A DNA stretch of 64,000 nucleotides from positions 1 through 64,000 of the forward strand of contig MARA01000060.1 in assembly GCA_001792895.1 (NCBI GenBank), written 5' to 3'. Within the stretch, counting starts at the first letter, position 1. Each line of letters starts with the position of its first letter. This DNA comes from Lentinus brumalis. Its lineage: Eukaryota > Basidiomycota > Agaricomycetes > Polyporales > Polyporaceae. The position numbers and the translations under genes were made by a program. The notes below the pieces were generated by a model. The model was given only the letters and a program-made list of their open reading frames with translations. It ran no database searches and was not told where the DNA came from. Below, one piece after another: positions 23,581 to 35,844 of this stretch.

Positions 23581-24617
23581 GGGCGACCTGGGCCCCGGAA
23601 GATGGGCTTGCGAGGAGGGAGCCATCGAGCAGCTGTCCTTCTGAGTTCCCAGCAAAGAGGGTGTGACGCTGGCCAGACTGATCAACGTCATTCAGTCGCG
23701 CTTCTCTTCACGCGTCGCGGCCACGTGCGCGCGTCCCCCGCCGCCGCCGCCGTCCGCCGTCCAGAGCCCCTCCGCTGCCAGTCGCTGTCTGCGAGGGCGA
23801 CGGACAGTGCGACGAGCGACGCTGGCACGGCGACGGCCTGGTACGGGGCACTGGCGGCGACGGGTGCGCCGCCGACGTATGCTGGCTCGGAGGAGATCAG
23901 CAGCACAACCTAGCACAACTCTATTCGCTGAGTGGGGCCACTGGCGGCGCTGTCCGGAGCTTTCCTTGAGCCAGTCTGCACGGTCACAACGCACGTCACC
24001 AGGCTCGCTGCTCCTCGCGCCCAGCTGGACTCCTGCGCTAGTCGAGCTCCCTAGATCACTCGCTCGTTGTCGTCGTGCGTGCCTCTCTGGCCGTGCATCC
24101 ACTGATGGTCTCTCCATCGACACCATCTGCGTCCGGTGCACATCTCTCTTCCTGCCTTCCTCTTCCGTACCTCACGCTGACAGCCATCTGTCAGTTCATG
24201 CGTAGTATGCATTCACGCCGGATAGCCTCAGCTCTCGGCCGTTCCTCTCCGTGTCCCGCTGAATCAAGCACGGCGAACACTACTTCTCGAGTTCCCCGCA
24301 CCGCCTTATGTGCAAGAAGAAGCACTAGGATCTCCATGAAAGGCTGTTTGAGCGGCGCGGGATGATTTCGGTGGGATCCTCTATTGACCACGCCCGAGTC
24401 TAGGTTCCTCTGCATCCCGTTCCTACCTCTACCCTCGTCTCCGCGGTCGGCGCGACGCACCTCGTATGAACGCGCGCATGGACCCCCACTCTCGCTCGCG
24501 ACCGCGATAACATGTACGAGTACGCATGCATCATCATGGAGCTCACCGGGTGAGCAGGCACTTCGTACTTGTACACGTACGCCTCCAGGCTCCACGGATA
24601 CAGATGCAGATACACCG
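23581..24617. other. intergenic, 1 kb
   Basis: This lies upstream of the CFEM gene and downstream of deaminase-family gene F (both on the minus strand). It is GC-rich, with overlapping Arg-rich shadow frames and nothing I can support. Confidence 0.5.
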
Positions 24618-26769
24618 CTACAAGCTGAAGTCATCCGTCGAGCCACCGTCCGGATTCGGGTCGCTGGGAGGAATGACCGGTGAGCTGTCAGGTGTCAACG
24701 TGAATCGACGCGCGCGGAAGTCAGCACTCTTGTGCAGCGGGTGCGCTTCTGCGGGTGACATGGAATCTGCAGGGGACGGTTGCGCAGAGCGTATGTCGTC
24801 GAGCACCGTTTCGATGGTGTTGTGCAAGACCCGCAAGAGGATCATGCGGAGCTCGACCAGGACGTCCGGGGATAGACCGACCGGAGGGATCCAGGGGACG
24901 ATCGTCGGACGCGTGCCTTGGCCCGGGAGGACACAGTCGACACCAGCGCGTTGTTTGAGCAACTCTGCGAGCTTGTGGCAGCAGAAGCAGCATTTCTCGC
25001 TGACGCCAACCGGGACGCGCAGCGTGGTCTGCCGGGACCGGTCAGCGAAATGTCTTGGGGACGTGGGGACACGCGGACTGGGGTCGCGCTTACTCGGAAT
25101 ATGGATTGTATAGCGGCATCCTCGGAGTCGAGTCCCTCAACAGAAACTGTTCCGGACATACTGGAGCAAGCGAGAGCCATGAGGATGGCCTCTGCGTGCT
25201 CCGCTCCGTCGAAGGCTTTCTTCTCCAGCGACACCGCGAGGGTCTCGAAGGCGGCATCCACGGTGGTATCAGGAAACGGGAACCGGTCCACGAATCGGCT
25301 CGCGAATTCGCGAACGGTCGCAGCAGTGACATCAGGGACAGAGGTCTTGGACGATATCGTGTAGGCCTGGAGCTGCATGGGCTGACTGGCCATGCGCTGG
25401 CCGTAGGAGGTGTAGAGATCGGCAGCCTCGTGGGCTATGCACAGTGTGTGCAGGTAGCGGGTCACGGACATCGTCGGATCGTCCGGCCCCTCTGGATCTG
25501 AGATGAGCTGGGCGGACAGGAAGCCGGACGACATATCTCCTACCGTCCCCGCCCTCGTTCCCCCTGGCTGCTAATGCAGTGGACGCAGCGGTATCTGGTT
25601 CGGAAGGATTCAAGATCGCATCTGGACAGGCAAATAATCCTTCAGCGACGATAGCACATATCCGAGTAAGTATACCCACACACCTTCAAGGGGGTGACGT
25701 CCTGCGGCCCGCGGGCGAGCAAAGCGTTTGCTATCGAGATGTTCAGCGAGACCAGTGGGGCCGGCGATCAGGTGGTGCACGATCCCGACCGCGAGCGCAT
25801 TGTGCAGTATAAGGAGCATCTCGTACAAGTCCTGCGCGGTGTCCGTCGTCCACCCCGCCTCGGCGCGATATGCGTCCAGCATGCCCTCCAGGAACTTGCG
25901 GAGCATGCAGACCCACTTCCCGGCGGAGTCCGTCGAGATCGTGTAGTTCAACCTCCCTTCAAGTTCCTTGGACTCAGTCTCCGACGGCGGGTCGGGATGG
26001 ATGCCGTGCACGGCGAGGAGAGGGCGCAGGGAGGGATTGAGCGCGAACTGTGACGGTGCGAGCTCGCGCGGCTCGGCCGTGTACCACTCGTGTATGAGCT
26101 TGAGAGGGTGTCTGCTCCAGATGCGCGTCCCCTGCAGGACGCGCGACCGGAGCGTGCGATAGCACCGGCGGGATATGAACAGAGTGAACGCAGTGGTGCG
26201 GTAGATGCGCGCCGTGCCGGGAGAAGCTCCAGAGGTGCCTCTGTTCGGAGAGAAGAGGTACTTCAGGATCGAGAAGACATCGGAAACGTGCTGGGAGGAC
26301 GGGATATCTCTGCACGCAGCACGCGAGTCAGCGAACAAGGGCCACTGGAGAGACGGCCTTTGACGCACATACTGGTGGAATCATAGTGAAGGAGAAGGTC
26401 CCTGCCGATCTTGCTGAGGCTCTCCACCTGCGTGATTGCGAACTGGCCCGAGGTCTGTGCCGGCGGGGAGAGTTGGACGTCGCGGGTGACCACAGCAGCC
26501 GTCAGAGCACCATTCTCAACCTGGCCAGTGACCGCAATTCCTCTATTGCCAGAGGAACCATCCAGAATAAAGGCGAGATACTTCCATGCACGCAACGGGT
26601 CGGACTTCGCTTTTTTGCTCTCCCGGGCATCGTCGCCTGCGCCTGCGCCGACCTCTTGGGTGTACGTGACGTTAGCGAGTAGGTACGACAATAGCGCGAT
26701 GACATGGCGGACGTCGGACTCGGCTGGAAAGAAAGTCTCGAACTGGGTTGCGGGAGGCGAAGGGGCCAT
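24618..26769 (-). CDS. deaminase-fold protein F (long class), intact
   Basis: Five exons (26769-26369, 26309-25684, 25621-25544, 25497-25094, 25028-24618) are joined over introns of 59, 62, 46 and 65 nt, all in phase, giving 639 aa. The N-terminal 350 residues are conserved with gene G but have no domain I can name (blocks SDVFSILKYLF, TLFISRRCYR, HPLKLIHEWY). The C-terminal domain holds H469-A-E471 and the cluster C516-C-F-C-C520, matching the HxE...CxxC zinc site of the deaminase fold; the two halves of the site are in different exons. It ends with a Ser/Pro-rich tail. It is transcribed divergently from gene G. Activity and substrate are unknown. Confidence 0.85.
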
Positions 26770-27004
26770 CGGCAGCTAGTGGTGGTTAAGTACCAGGGTG
26801 ACGAGTCACGATGTAGCACCGGCGCCTACGCCACATGGCGCTGGTGCAGTTTTCCGTAAGTAACTTGGTAAGTACCACTTGCATAGGGGTAGCATGGACA
26901 GTCGATTCTAACCGCAGTCTGTCGCGACACGATAGTCTAACGTCTCCAGTCGTGATCAACAAGTCACTCGCCGTCCATCCGGATCCGCCACCCGGAGTGC
27001 CAGG
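26770..27004. promoter_or_regulatory. shared divergent promoter of genes F and G
   Basis: Only 235 nt separate the start codons of the two head-to-head paralogues. Inside lies an 11-nt inverted repeat (arms 26816-26826 and 26837-26847, GCACCGGCGCC against GGCGCTGGTGC, one mismatch, 10-nt spacer) and two direct copies of a TAAGTACCA motif (about 26786 and 26869). There is no clear TATA box. The arrangement suggests joint regulation, but no binding factor can be named. Confidence 0.55.
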
Positions 27005-29205
27005 ATGTCGCGGCCGACGCTCTCCCAGTTCGGGGAGTTCTTCGAAGGCGCGACGGACTCGAATGTACGCCGCGACATACTCCTGCTCTCGTACCTGCTC
27101 TCCGGTGTTCAGGTCGGACGCGCACTGGACTTCGTTGAAGAAGGCGACGGTTCCATGTCTCGATTGACCGGGCGACGTCCGAGTCGGCCTCCGTACAAGG
27201 CTGAGTTGGATGCATGGACGCACCTCGCGTCCATCCTCACTACGGGACCCGTCCGAGGTGATGGTGATGAGGACAGCCCTTCCGTCAATGGTCGCGACTC
27301 CGGTAACATGGTGCAAGTGGCAGTGACTGGCGAGCTCGAGAGCGACACCATCACAGCTTCTGTGGTCGCTCCTGATGTCTCTCGTGGCTCTGCGCATGGG
27401 CGGGAGACCTCCCACTTCTCGGTATCGGAACTGCATGCCGAAAAGACGGGACTTGAGGTCCTCACTGAACATTATCGTACCTCCATGTGCGTGGCACACG
27501 TGTCCTTTTGAGATCTCGTACTCACTCTGGAGATTCGTGTGCAGGGACGTCACTCTCTCCGAGCACGCGGCCGATGTATTCGCGATCCTCAAATATCTCT
27601 TCGCCCCCATAACTGTCGCCCCCATCCCCGACTCTAACGTTGTTATAAGTAGGCGTGTGTACACATTCACCATCTTCATATCCCGCCGATGCTACCGCAA
27701 GCTCCGAGCGCGCATCGATCGGGGCGCAAACATGTGGATCAAACATCCGCTGGAGCTCTTGCACTCCTGGTACCACGACTCCGAGAGGGACAGGCCGGTA
27801 TCCAAGCAGTTTCTACTCCCACCTGGGCTGCGGGAGTGGCTCGCCCCTTACGACCTGCATCCGGACCAGGACGGTGTGCCAGCGAGGGACGGCAACTTGA
27901 TGTACACTGTCTCGCGAGACACCGCCGTGTCGTGGGTCGATATGCTTCATGGGTTCCTCGGGACTATGCGAGAGATGTATCGCCGCTCGGACGAGTGGAA
28001 GGCAGACAGGGTGGCAGCGTTGTACAAGGCGATGGTCATACTACACTATACAGTCGCATGCGGAGTACTCGGACACCTCGTTACCCCTGGACTTGCACAT
28101 GATCTCACTGAGAAACTCCGCAGTAGTGCTCAGTCGCGTCGTGCTGCTCTGGAAGGTGCGTGAATATCGGGAGTCAAAAGTTTAATGCTGAATAACCCCC
28201 TTCCCGTCCATTGGTAGAGGCGATCACGCATCCACCGTGCGACATCGACGCCGCGCCCTCAGCCTACGAGGACGACATGTATGGTAAAATGTATTACATA
28301 CCATTGCCACCGTGCACGAGTCTCACTCCCGTTCGTTGCAGAGCTTCCGAATGACACGCCGACCGTCACCGGCGAAGCCTGCAGAGCGTCTGTGGTCCGC
28401 CATCTGCGGTCGTTGTGCCTAGCCTACGCTGCGGCGGACTTCTACGTGCGCTACGGCCTCCGCATGGCCGACCGAGGCATCCGGCTTCAAGGTTACATGA
28501 TCTCTTCCAAACCCTCTACCCCTCAGATCACTGCCGCCACAGTCCGCGAGTTCTCGCGCAAGTTTCGAGATCGTTTCCAATTCCCCGAGGAAGACATCGA
28601 CGTTGTTACAACTGCGTTCGAGAGGCTGGCGGGACCACTCGAAAGACAGCCTTTTGAAGGGGCAGAGCACGCAGAGGCAACCCTCATGGCGCTGGCGTGC
28701 TCAAGCCAGTCCGACGGCGGTGCCATTCACGCCATGGATTCGAGTCTCGAGACGCCGTCCACGAAGAGGGTTTGGTCCATGTTCCAGGTGCGCTACGCCT
28801 GTTTCCTCGATACATCTCACTTATGACGTCTCTGGAGGCCCTTCCGTGGGTTCCAATTGGAAGCAGCAAGAAGACGTGCTGCTTCTGCTGCTACAAGCTC
28901 GCGACTCTGCTTCAAGACTCGAATTCAGAGCGGCCCCGCCCAAGTTCGTTCTTGAAGGGACGCATTCAGTGATCGTCCCGTGGGTCCCTCCTGAAGGGCT
29001 ACCCACTGAGATCCTGGTACGGTTACGCCTGACCCTCATGCAGGTTCTGTATGATACCGTCGCAGATGCGGTGGACACTCTCCGTCCAGCGCCGCCGTCC
29101 CGGACAGACTCTGTGTCGTACAGTGGTCCTATAGAAATCGCTCCGCCCGAATTACTTCTTGCGGCGCGGTTGCATCTGAAGATACCACACGTCACTATGG
29201 ATTAG
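27005..29205 (+). CDS. deaminase-fold protein G (long class), one apparent frameshift
   Basis: Exons 27005-27486, 27545-28155, 28218-28283, 28342-28787 and 28838-29205 mirror gene F exactly in number and phase. The predicted product is about 657 aa with H496-A-E498 and C549-C-F-C-C553. After the CCFCC cluster the frame breaks at the C-run 28934-28937. One further C there joins the two parts without a stop and restores alignment to gene F (VLEGTHSVIVPW against RPTIVPW). The same kind of single-C gap occurs in four other genes here, so I annotate it as a gene with a probable assembly error. If the deletion is real, the protein ends about 20 residues later. Confidence 0.78.
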
Positions 29206-29774
29206 TGTGTTGCTTTATCGGGCCATGTGTCACTGGTTCCTCAGAATATCGCTTACTTACCGCCCGTCTCCTCTACGACGTATACCAAGTACTGTAGTCT
29301 GTGGCCTTCTCGCTCGTGTAACATGTGCCAAACATGTTTTGGGAGCTATTCGTACTCTTCCAGGCGCGATAATCTCTATGATAGCGCCATGATGTACTAT
29401 GCGATCAATGGGGCTTGCGATTCGAGCGTCTCCGCGGCAATTGCGCGCCAGAGGACGACCAGCAGGAAGTCCTCCTTGTCTTCCTCTGGCACTTCTCGGA
29501 CTCGACATTTCTCGGTCGCTATTTCCTACAGCAAGACATCTCAGTCGACGGCCGCCTGAAGAGTAGCCCGATTCACCATCAGTTCGAGCTCGGACCGAAC
29601 ATTTTAAGTAGCTAGGCCGTCAGATTCACCTGGCGGCGAGTGACTGCCCGTGAGTCGGTCTCATGGCACCGACACTTCTGGGCGAAGGACTCACTGCCTA
29701 TGACACCCAAACGCAGACATCTAGACTGTGAACAAAGTGCGGGCAAGGGGGCCGTCGACAGCGGGAGCTGCATC
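29206..29774. other. intergenic, about 570 nt
   Basis: This lies between the 3' end of gene G and the cerato-platanin promoter. Short overlapping frames only. No gene recognised. Confidence 0.5.
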
Positions 29775-29780
29775 TATAAA
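29775..29780 (+). promoter_or_regulatory. TATA box of the cerato-platanin gene
   Basis: TATAAA 107 nt upstream of the start codon in a GC-rich setting. The wall-protein gene at 38435-39021 has a TATATA at about the same distance. Confidence 0.65.
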
Positions 29781-29886
29781 ACGGCATCCTAAAGACGAGC
29801 AAGTGCCCACTGGTCAGCGTTGGACCATCGGTATTTCGCACCTGCATTCAGTCTCCCTAACCTCTCGCCCCTTGATCATCGTCACG

Positions 29887-30300
29887 ATGCAGGTCACATC
29901 CCTCCTCGCCATCGCCGCCGTCGTGTCCTCCGCGGTCGCAGTGACGGTCACGTACGACGAGACCTATGACAACGCGTCCGCGAGCATAGAGGACGTCGTA
30001 TGCGCGGACGGGCCTAGAGGACTCAACACGAAGGGCTTTTCAACGTTGGGCTCGCTCCCGACCTTCCCGAACATCGGCGGGGCCGCCACCGTCTCAGGCT
30101 TCAACTCGCCCCAGTGCGGGACGTGCTGGGAGCTGACGTACAACGGCCAGAGCATCACCGTGCTCGCCATCGACCGCGCGGACGTCGGGTTCAACATCTC
30201 GCTGGAGGCGATGAACACGCTCACGGACGGGCAGGCAGTGTTGCTCGGGCAGATCGACGCGTCTGTTCGGCAGGTCCAGGCGTCCGTGTGCGGGTTGTGA
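29887..30300 (+). CDS. cerato-platanin family secreted protein
   Basis: Intronless, 137 aa. Residues 1-18 are a signal peptide (MQVTSLLAIAAVV, ending SAVA). The mature part starts with VTVTYDETYDN and carries the four family cysteines (VVCADG, SPQCGTCWEL and the final SVCGL), with the typical LPTFPNIGG and VLAIDRAD blocks. Cerato-platanins are small secreted fungal proteins with a double-psi beta-barrel that bind chitin oligomers, loosen cell-wall material and can be sensed by plants. I used the ATG at 29887, not the longer upstream open frame, because the signal peptide begins there. Expected to be highly expressed, given the strong TATA box. Confidence 0.95.
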   Translation: MQVTSLLAIAAVVSSAVAVTVTYDETYDNASASIEDVVCADGPRGLNTKGFSTLGSLPTFPNIGGAATVSGFNSPQCGTCWELTYNGQSITVLAIDRADVGFNISLEAMNTLTDGQAVLLGQIDASVRQVQASVCGL

Positions 30301-31641
30301 AGAGGATGGGTGTGTACCCCTAGCGTCCTTGAAGTCGGTGATATAGGACTTACATATATGTCCGCAGGCCTTGAGCGATGGTTTTGTATGGGTAATCGCC
30401 GAAGGTCACTGTGGTCCCCGGTATTTGCGGTCATCGGGACTTCATGTACACTTCGCAACGCGGACTTTTCCCGAACGACTCCCCTGCGCTACTTGTGCAA
30501 CACGCAGCGACGTATTGTTTGTAATGTCCAAGTCATGTGTATGCTACAACTATGTAGAACAGTTGTCAGTCGAGCACTAGTGACTTGCTGGCCACGGAAT
30601 TTGACGTACCTACAGCTCCTGAACGCCAATGTCCGCTCTCCTGAGTCCTACTAGTGTATGAAAGGTCGATTGAAGTGGGCATGGAGAGCTTCGCTGTCCC
30701 GTCGTCAGTCGCAATGCATACAAAGTGTTCATCGTCACGCAAACGAGCCCGGAAATAGACAAGCCATACATTGACACTGTAAAGTACAGCGTTGCGCAAG
30801 CCGCCGCTGGAAGACTGCAACGACATACATGTACAGAGCGGCTACTTATAGGGATGTAGAGTAAACCGAGCGCAGAACCGAGGGAAGGAAGAGAGAGACA
30901 GCGACGCCTTCGACCACAAGAGACCAAGAGACCAGTAGTAGGCCAAGACGAACCAGAGATAGAGCGAACCGTGTACTAGTACAATGGGAGAGATATGATA
31001 CAGATGCATGTATGATGTATGCTGCGGAGCGTGGAGACGGGATGTGCGTGTATGTGTACGGATGTCGAGTGCGAGTGCGAATGCGAGTCCAGTGTGGCGA
31101 CGATGGGTGTTCGTATGATACATGAGACGGTTTTGAGCAGGAACGACAGACAGGGCAGCCCAACAGACGGAGAGAAGGGCGAGTGGCGTTTCAATGGTGT
31201 GCAGATAGATGGATAGCGAGTGGGAGGGAACGGGAACGGGCAGGGAACAAGCAGCGGGGCGGACAGGTACCGTAGCGATGTGTCTGCAGGAAGGCTAGAG
31301 ACACGAGAAAATATAGACAACGGTACACTCCCAGAATTCTATGGTGGCCTCGTCAGTGGGATTGCGAAGAGAACGGACGAGAACGTCGTGATTCGGTCGT
31401 TATGGGCATATTTTGGCGCGGAAGCAGCGGGAGAGGGATGTATAGCGCGAGGAACAAGCGAACGCGATGCATCCCAGGACGACGAGCAGGGATGCGAAGC
31501 CCCGTCAGCTTCGCGACGCGACGTATCATCGCGAGTGCTGCTTCGGAGTCGCATCTGAATCGCCGCAAAACAATCCCCAAGACCCCGTGCCTGGATCCGA
31601 GCCAAAAGCGTCCGGAGGAAAGGTCCCAACACTTCCTGCCT
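30301..31641. other. intergenic, 1.3 kb
   Basis: This lies between two converging genes (cerato-platanin on plus, RhoGAP on minus), so it should hold both 3' ends. Shadow frames only. No further feature recognised. Confidence 0.5.
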
Positions 31642-34099
31642 TCATGCGGGGAGAGACAGGCCAGGAGCGACTGCTCGTCCCTGAGTGCGAGAGACGGAAG
31701 TGATGGTGGGAGTCACACGAGTCCCTCGACACAGACCCCGACCGCGAGCAGGCACGGCTGGCATACTCGGACTCGGGGGCGATGCTTCGTCTGCGAGGAG
31801 GAGGACCATGAGCACGGCCAGGACACACAGGCGACGTAGATGGCGGAGGTACTCACACGTCGAGGACGCGCTGCCTCCTGAACCGTGCTTGTCGTGCAAT
31901 GCGAAGAAGGACCCGGCGACGCGCGCGTCTCCCGCTTGCTCAACCAGCTCCTCCATGCGAACGTCGGCTACGAGGTCACGATACGGGGACCACGGCTCGT
32001 CGGTCTCCCAGTGCGGCTCCGCCTCTGCGACGGCGAAGAGCGAAGTCGGCTCCGTGCACGGCGTTCGCACGGACTCTGCAGTCGACGTGCTCGCAACGGA
32101 CGCGTCTCCGTCGGACCGGCAGGAAGACATGGATACAGAGTGCGGACGGTAGAGTGCCGATGCGGATACGATGTTCTCCGTCGACAGCGTGAAGATGACC
32201 GGGACCGGTGGCGAAAACAGGGCGAAAGGTGCTTGTGGGGTGCTCTCCGCCTCCTCCTCGTCCCCGTCTTTCGACACAGCGACGTCGAACAGGCCTTCGG
32301 AGATGCGAGCCCAGCGCTCGAGGAGCCACATGAGCACGGAGTGTCGCCTGGACGCGGTCGAGTCGCCAGAAAGCACGCGACCGAACATGCGGGACACGTC
32401 TTCGAGCGTCAGCCCATTGTCCGGGGAGAGGGGGAGTTGGGTGAAGAAGCCGACGAGGTAAGAGAACAATGAGCACAGCGGTGGCGGGGCGAGGCGGAGG
32501 AGGTGCTGCGCTATGAGAATCTGCGAAGTCTCAGCGAGAAGCTCAGCGGCACGTCGCTCGCTGGGCGTCAACAGCGCCGCAGGAAGTGAATGGGGCGAAG
32601 TCTTATGTTGCGGCGTGGTGGACGCGTGGCCGCCAACCGGGGTGAAGTATCCTCCGTCAGCCGAGGGTTCTTGAGGGAGCGTGGACTCGAATTCTAATCG
32701 CTCGCGAACGATTGACGGGTGAACGCAGAACTGGTATAGCGCGATAGAGATGTTTTCGTCGAGAAGAGGTTCGGGAAGCTCAGTAAGGTAGCTCTTCAGG
32801 AGCGCACAGATGTCTGCCATGGACTCCGTGCGCAGTGACGAGCGACTGACTGACGGGGTTGGGCTGACGAGCAGAGGACATATGGGCCCCTCCGGAGAGA
32901 GCTTTGACAAAGACGATGTCTGCAGCGGCAGGTCGAAGCTCTGGACAAGCAGCGACAGACGGGTGCGATGAGGCACAGCACGAAACAGGCCTGGCTGATA
33001 GATACCTGTCGTCCGAGACACGCGAACACAGATGAGCGACATTGGACGGAGAAAGGCGACTTGAGTCACAACCACGTACCTGTACGGTTCAGTTCCTCTA
33101 TGCATGCGAACACGACCCAAGGAATGCGATGCTGGAAGCCCCCCATCACAGTCGCCATCGAGCCGCACTTGACAGCCACGCTGACGGGCGCGCCAAAAGT
33201 TTCTGCGAGAAACGGTCAGCGTTTGCGTCTCTCGTGCTTCTTCTGCGCACATCGTGCATAAACTGCGAGGAAGTACGTACTGGAAGGAACAGCGCCAATA
33301 CCCTGAGAACAGGCTTCAGGATCTAGACCGCGCTCACTTGCAACGCGCCGCCACCGCTCAACAACGTGTTGCACGTCAAGGCAGCCATCGAGCTGCACGC
33401 CCACCTCGTCCAAGATCTCCCTGAGTGATCGCAGAACGGGACGCGGGCTGGCTGGGGAGAAGACAGGGATAGACGCGGGCTGCGAGGCTGACCGCGGTCG
33501 AGATGGCGGGCCTTGGGAGGCTGACGTGCGCTGAGGGATGCGGACAGAGCGTGCACGGGGACGAGCAGCCCAAGGTGTGCTTGTGCCTGCATCGGTATCA
33601 TGAGGGGCTGATTTGTTGGATCCCCGAGACCGAGAGACGATGGAGGTTCTGACCAGTAGATCGATGTAGGATCAAGCCCACAGGCGCGTGCAAGTCTGTC
33701 TGCTTCCATGTCGACGACCGGGAGAGCGTCGAACTTCGCTTGCGCGAAGGCGATGGGGATGGACATACGTTCGTGCGGTCGAGGAGAGAGCGTGGCGGGC
33801 GAGACAGAATCAGGGTCGGGGAAGTACATCCCAGGAGTGTGAGGGGTGGCGGGAGCAGACGCGCAGCCGAGGATCCGCTCGGGCGCGGCGATGCGCGGAT
33901 GTTGGTACGAAGATGGGGAAAAGGGGACGACGTCGGAGGCAGGATGACTGGTACTCGAAGAAGCGGGGTACATCGCACCATTGTTTTGAACAGAGCTCGA
34001 CGCCGCACACCCGTCGGAGTCGTCACGACGGTGCGGGATGCGTGCAGGCGTTGCCGAAGATGACGGCTGCGGCGGATGCGGGAGGACAGGCCACGGCAT
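31642..34099 (-). CDS. RhoGAP-domain protein, one apparent frameshift
   Basis: Exons 34099-33281, 33202-33080, 33005-31857 and 31790-31642 (introns of 78, 74 and 66 nt) give about 746 aa. The first 270 residues are Ser/Pro-rich and low-complexity. The RhoGAP domain follows: FGAPVSVAVKCGS, then IPWVVFACIEEL, GLFRAVP (probable arginine-finger region), LLKSYLTELPEPLL and a DVSRMFGRVL helix. It should stimulate GTP hydrolysis by a Rho/Rac/Cdc42-type GTPase, in polarity or cytoskeleton control. The last intron is a multiple of three, so read-through is possible. The first exon changes frame at the run 33604-33607 (C on the coding strand); one extra C joins it cleanly. The start codon is uncertain. 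Confidence 0.78.
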
Positions 34100-35844
34100 G
34101 TGTGAACACGGCAACACCCAGAACGAACAAACCGCAACTGGCTCCAATCGAGATACGGAAGGGCCGAGCCGAGTAGGGGTTGCTGGGGAGCAGAAAGTGG
34201 GAGGAGGAAAGCTGGAGAGGAGGCTGACACGCGAGGCGCGGGGAGGCGAACGTTGTGGGCGGAGTCGCGAGTGGCTCGGCCTCACCTGGGATACATACCA
34301 ACACTGCCGCTGGGCTCGATCGCAACCCTGGAAATCTCCGCAGGCGACACGGTGGCAAACTGCACGCGTCCTTCGGGGGCACCGACTGCAAGGCGCAAGC
34401 CCCTCTCGCGGCAATGTTGCGGCGCACCCAGCGATCGACGGCCGATTCGTGCGCTTCTGGTACACGAATCCTGTCAGCGCTGGTGCCGTCAGTCATACGG
34501 GCGTGTTCCCAGGTGCACCACGGTCCGTGCACGGAGATTGCGCTGGCAAAGACGAAGACTGCGAACTGCACTGAACGGACGAGAATGTATGTTCGTGCGC
34601 CACCGTGCGATCGAACACTGCATTGGGAACTGGAATGGAGCGTTCCAGCCCAGCGCTCTCGTCGGGCCTTGTTGGTCTGGACCGCAGCAAGGTTGAGCCG
34701 CCACCGCTGCGTACGTACTGGCGGACCACTCAGCGCAGCCGAGACCGAACTTGCTCGAAGGGATGCTCTGCGTTCTGACCAGCGAACGTTATACGTGCTT
34801 CCCGGATCATCTGGGAAGTATACCATAGGCTGAACATCCCTACTGAGTAGCAAGTTGCATCAGCTTCGGACGACCTGGACTCGATGGGGCGAGACGTACA
34901 GTACGTACTAGAATATCCAGAGGATGGAAGCTGCGGCAAGAGGCTGGCTATTCGAAGCCTCGAAGCCTCGCAGTGGCGCTCTCGTCTTCGGCGTGCGTGC
35001 GGAAGACCCTCCACGAGCTACCATCTTCTGATCCAAATCTTCTCCCCTGGATACAGCGGGACTAGGGCGCGTCTTCCTGTCCCGAGAGATGGATTGACAC
35101 GTCCAAGTTCCCCATACATACGAGCAGTCGCACGTCGAACATGATCTCGAACTCCGGATCTTTGATGACATCTGTGCCTCGTACACGCACCGGCAGCGCG
35201 ACTGAACCACGGGTCGAAGCGTCCGGACGGTGGGCCGATGGCTCGGGAGACCCACGTACATACATCCGGACAAACTGTGACAATTTCAACCCGGCTGTGA
35301 TGTCGTAAGTACAGCGCACTGAATCGAAAACCATGAAAGCACGAAGCGGACTCACGACGTTGGATCTCCAGTGGGCTCTATATTGTAGCTGGTTCCATAG
35401 AAGGTTCGTGAGGGGTGGCCAAACCGACGTCGACCTGCCTCTCCTGGTAATGACCAGGTATGCAAGTTCCGCGACGGGCATGAAAGCCTGATCGACAGCG
35501 ACCGGCGATGTTCACGGAGACTGCGATCCCCCAGCTAACTGGCTCGAGCGACCATAGAGCGGCCGTGAACGTGACGATGCGTGCAAGGCAGTACAATTGC
35601 CGTTCATGTCCGCTTGTGGTGCTCGTCGACAGGCTGCCCCTGCACGCGTCCGGCGCGAGACCGAAGCTGGGGAGGAACCACGCGGGCGAACGACTGCGTT
35701 TGCTTGCCGGAAGGCAAGAAGGCGCAGCGCTGCGCCAGCGGCCGGGTGCATGGCTGGAGGTCCAAAGCGGACTCGCAGAGCTTTGCGGGGACCGAGGCGC
35801 GACCCACCATCACCTCGCGGCCAATAGCATGCACCCTCACGAGC
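34100..35844. other. region without a supported gene, 1.7 kb
   Basis: Promoter side of the RhoGAP gene, then uncertain sequence. A minus-strand frame at 35062-35481 (139 codons, ending in a tract with VRGTDVIKDPEFEIMFDV) has fairly coding-like composition and could be an exon of whatever gene gave rise to the neighbouring decayed array. I cannot name it or find its splice partners. Confidence 0.4.
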
